A stretch of 5,677 nucleotides of DNA from an uncultured Bacteroidota bacterium. GTDB taxonomy: Bacteria; Bacteroidota; Bacteroidia; Bacteroidales; SZUA-534. A model generated the notes under the pieces. It worked only from the letters and a program-made list of their open reading frames with translations. It was not told the DNA's origin and made no database searches. Each line of letters begins with the position of its first letter. Position 1 is the first letter of the stretch. A program made the translations under genes and the position numbers. Shown piece by piece: positions 5,655-5,677 of the stretch. The stretch is taken from NCBI GenBank assembly GCA_937899145.1, contig CALBPW010000084.1:1-5677 (forward strand), given 5' to 3'.

Positions 5655-5677
5655 AGATCGGAAGAGCGTCGTGTAGG
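5655..5677 (+). other. Illumina sequencing adapter remnant (not biological)
   Basis: From 5655 the sequence reads AGATCGGAAGAGC and continues GTCGTGTAGG, matching the start of the standard Illumina TruSeq adapter (the read-through of the universal adapter) for all 23 remaining bases. In the peptidase frame it encodes the well-known artefact DRKSVV and a TAG stop (5674-5676). It should be trimmed; the true sequence ends at 5654. Confidence 0.97.

Noticed and set aside
5674..5676. TAG stop ending the peptidase gene
   Set aside because: It is encoded by the adapter; the gene is truncated by the contig end, not by a natural stop.

Overview
The window looks like chromosomal DNA from a member of the Bacteroidota, most likely Bacteroidales. 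Three things point there. The -7 promoter boxes follow TAnnTTTG (TAATTTTG, TATATTTG, and TAACTTTG on the minus strand). The gene starts mostly lack a strong Shine-Dalgarno sequence. The gene set (acidic small protein, plant/trypanosome-like phosphofructokinase, anaerobic ribonucleotide reductase, M13 peptidase lipoprotein) suits an anaerobic fermenter. The DNA is AT-rich, and its last 23 bases are Illumina adapter, so this is probably the untrimmed end of a draft or metagenomic contig.

Layout: (1) 35-367 (+), a 110-residue protein of unknown function with a strongly acidic tail, followed by a clear intrinsic terminator. (2) 529-1854 (+), a 6-phosphofructokinase of the clade that includes plant and trypanosome ATP enzymes, with its own -7 box and a small palindrome upstream. 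(3) 1916-1951, one hairpin flanked by A and T runs that can terminate both converging transcripts. (4) 4317 down to 1977 (-), nrdG then nrdD, separated by 4 bases: the radical-SAM activase and the class III (glycyl-radical) ribonucleotide reductase it activates. (5) 4318-4644, a divergent intergenic region with candidate promoters for both sides, a perfect 9-bp inverted repeat and a leader hairpin. (6) 4645-5654 (+), the N-terminal half of an M13 zinc-peptidase lipoprotein, cut off by adapter at 5655-5677.

How the genes relate: only nrdG and nrdD form an obvious unit. NrdG uses a [4Fe-4S] cluster and S-adenosylmethionine to install the glycyl radical on NrdD, which then makes deoxynucleotides without oxygen. 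Phosphofructokinase supplies glycolytic flux. The others are unrelated neighbours.

I found no mobile element, CRISPR array, RNA gene or defence locus, and no convincing new multi-gene system. The points most worth checking are the adapter artefact at the end, the NrdD lacking an N-terminal ATP-cone with nrdG placed first, the mixed substrate signature of the phosphofructokinase, and the inverted repeats in the two promoter regions.
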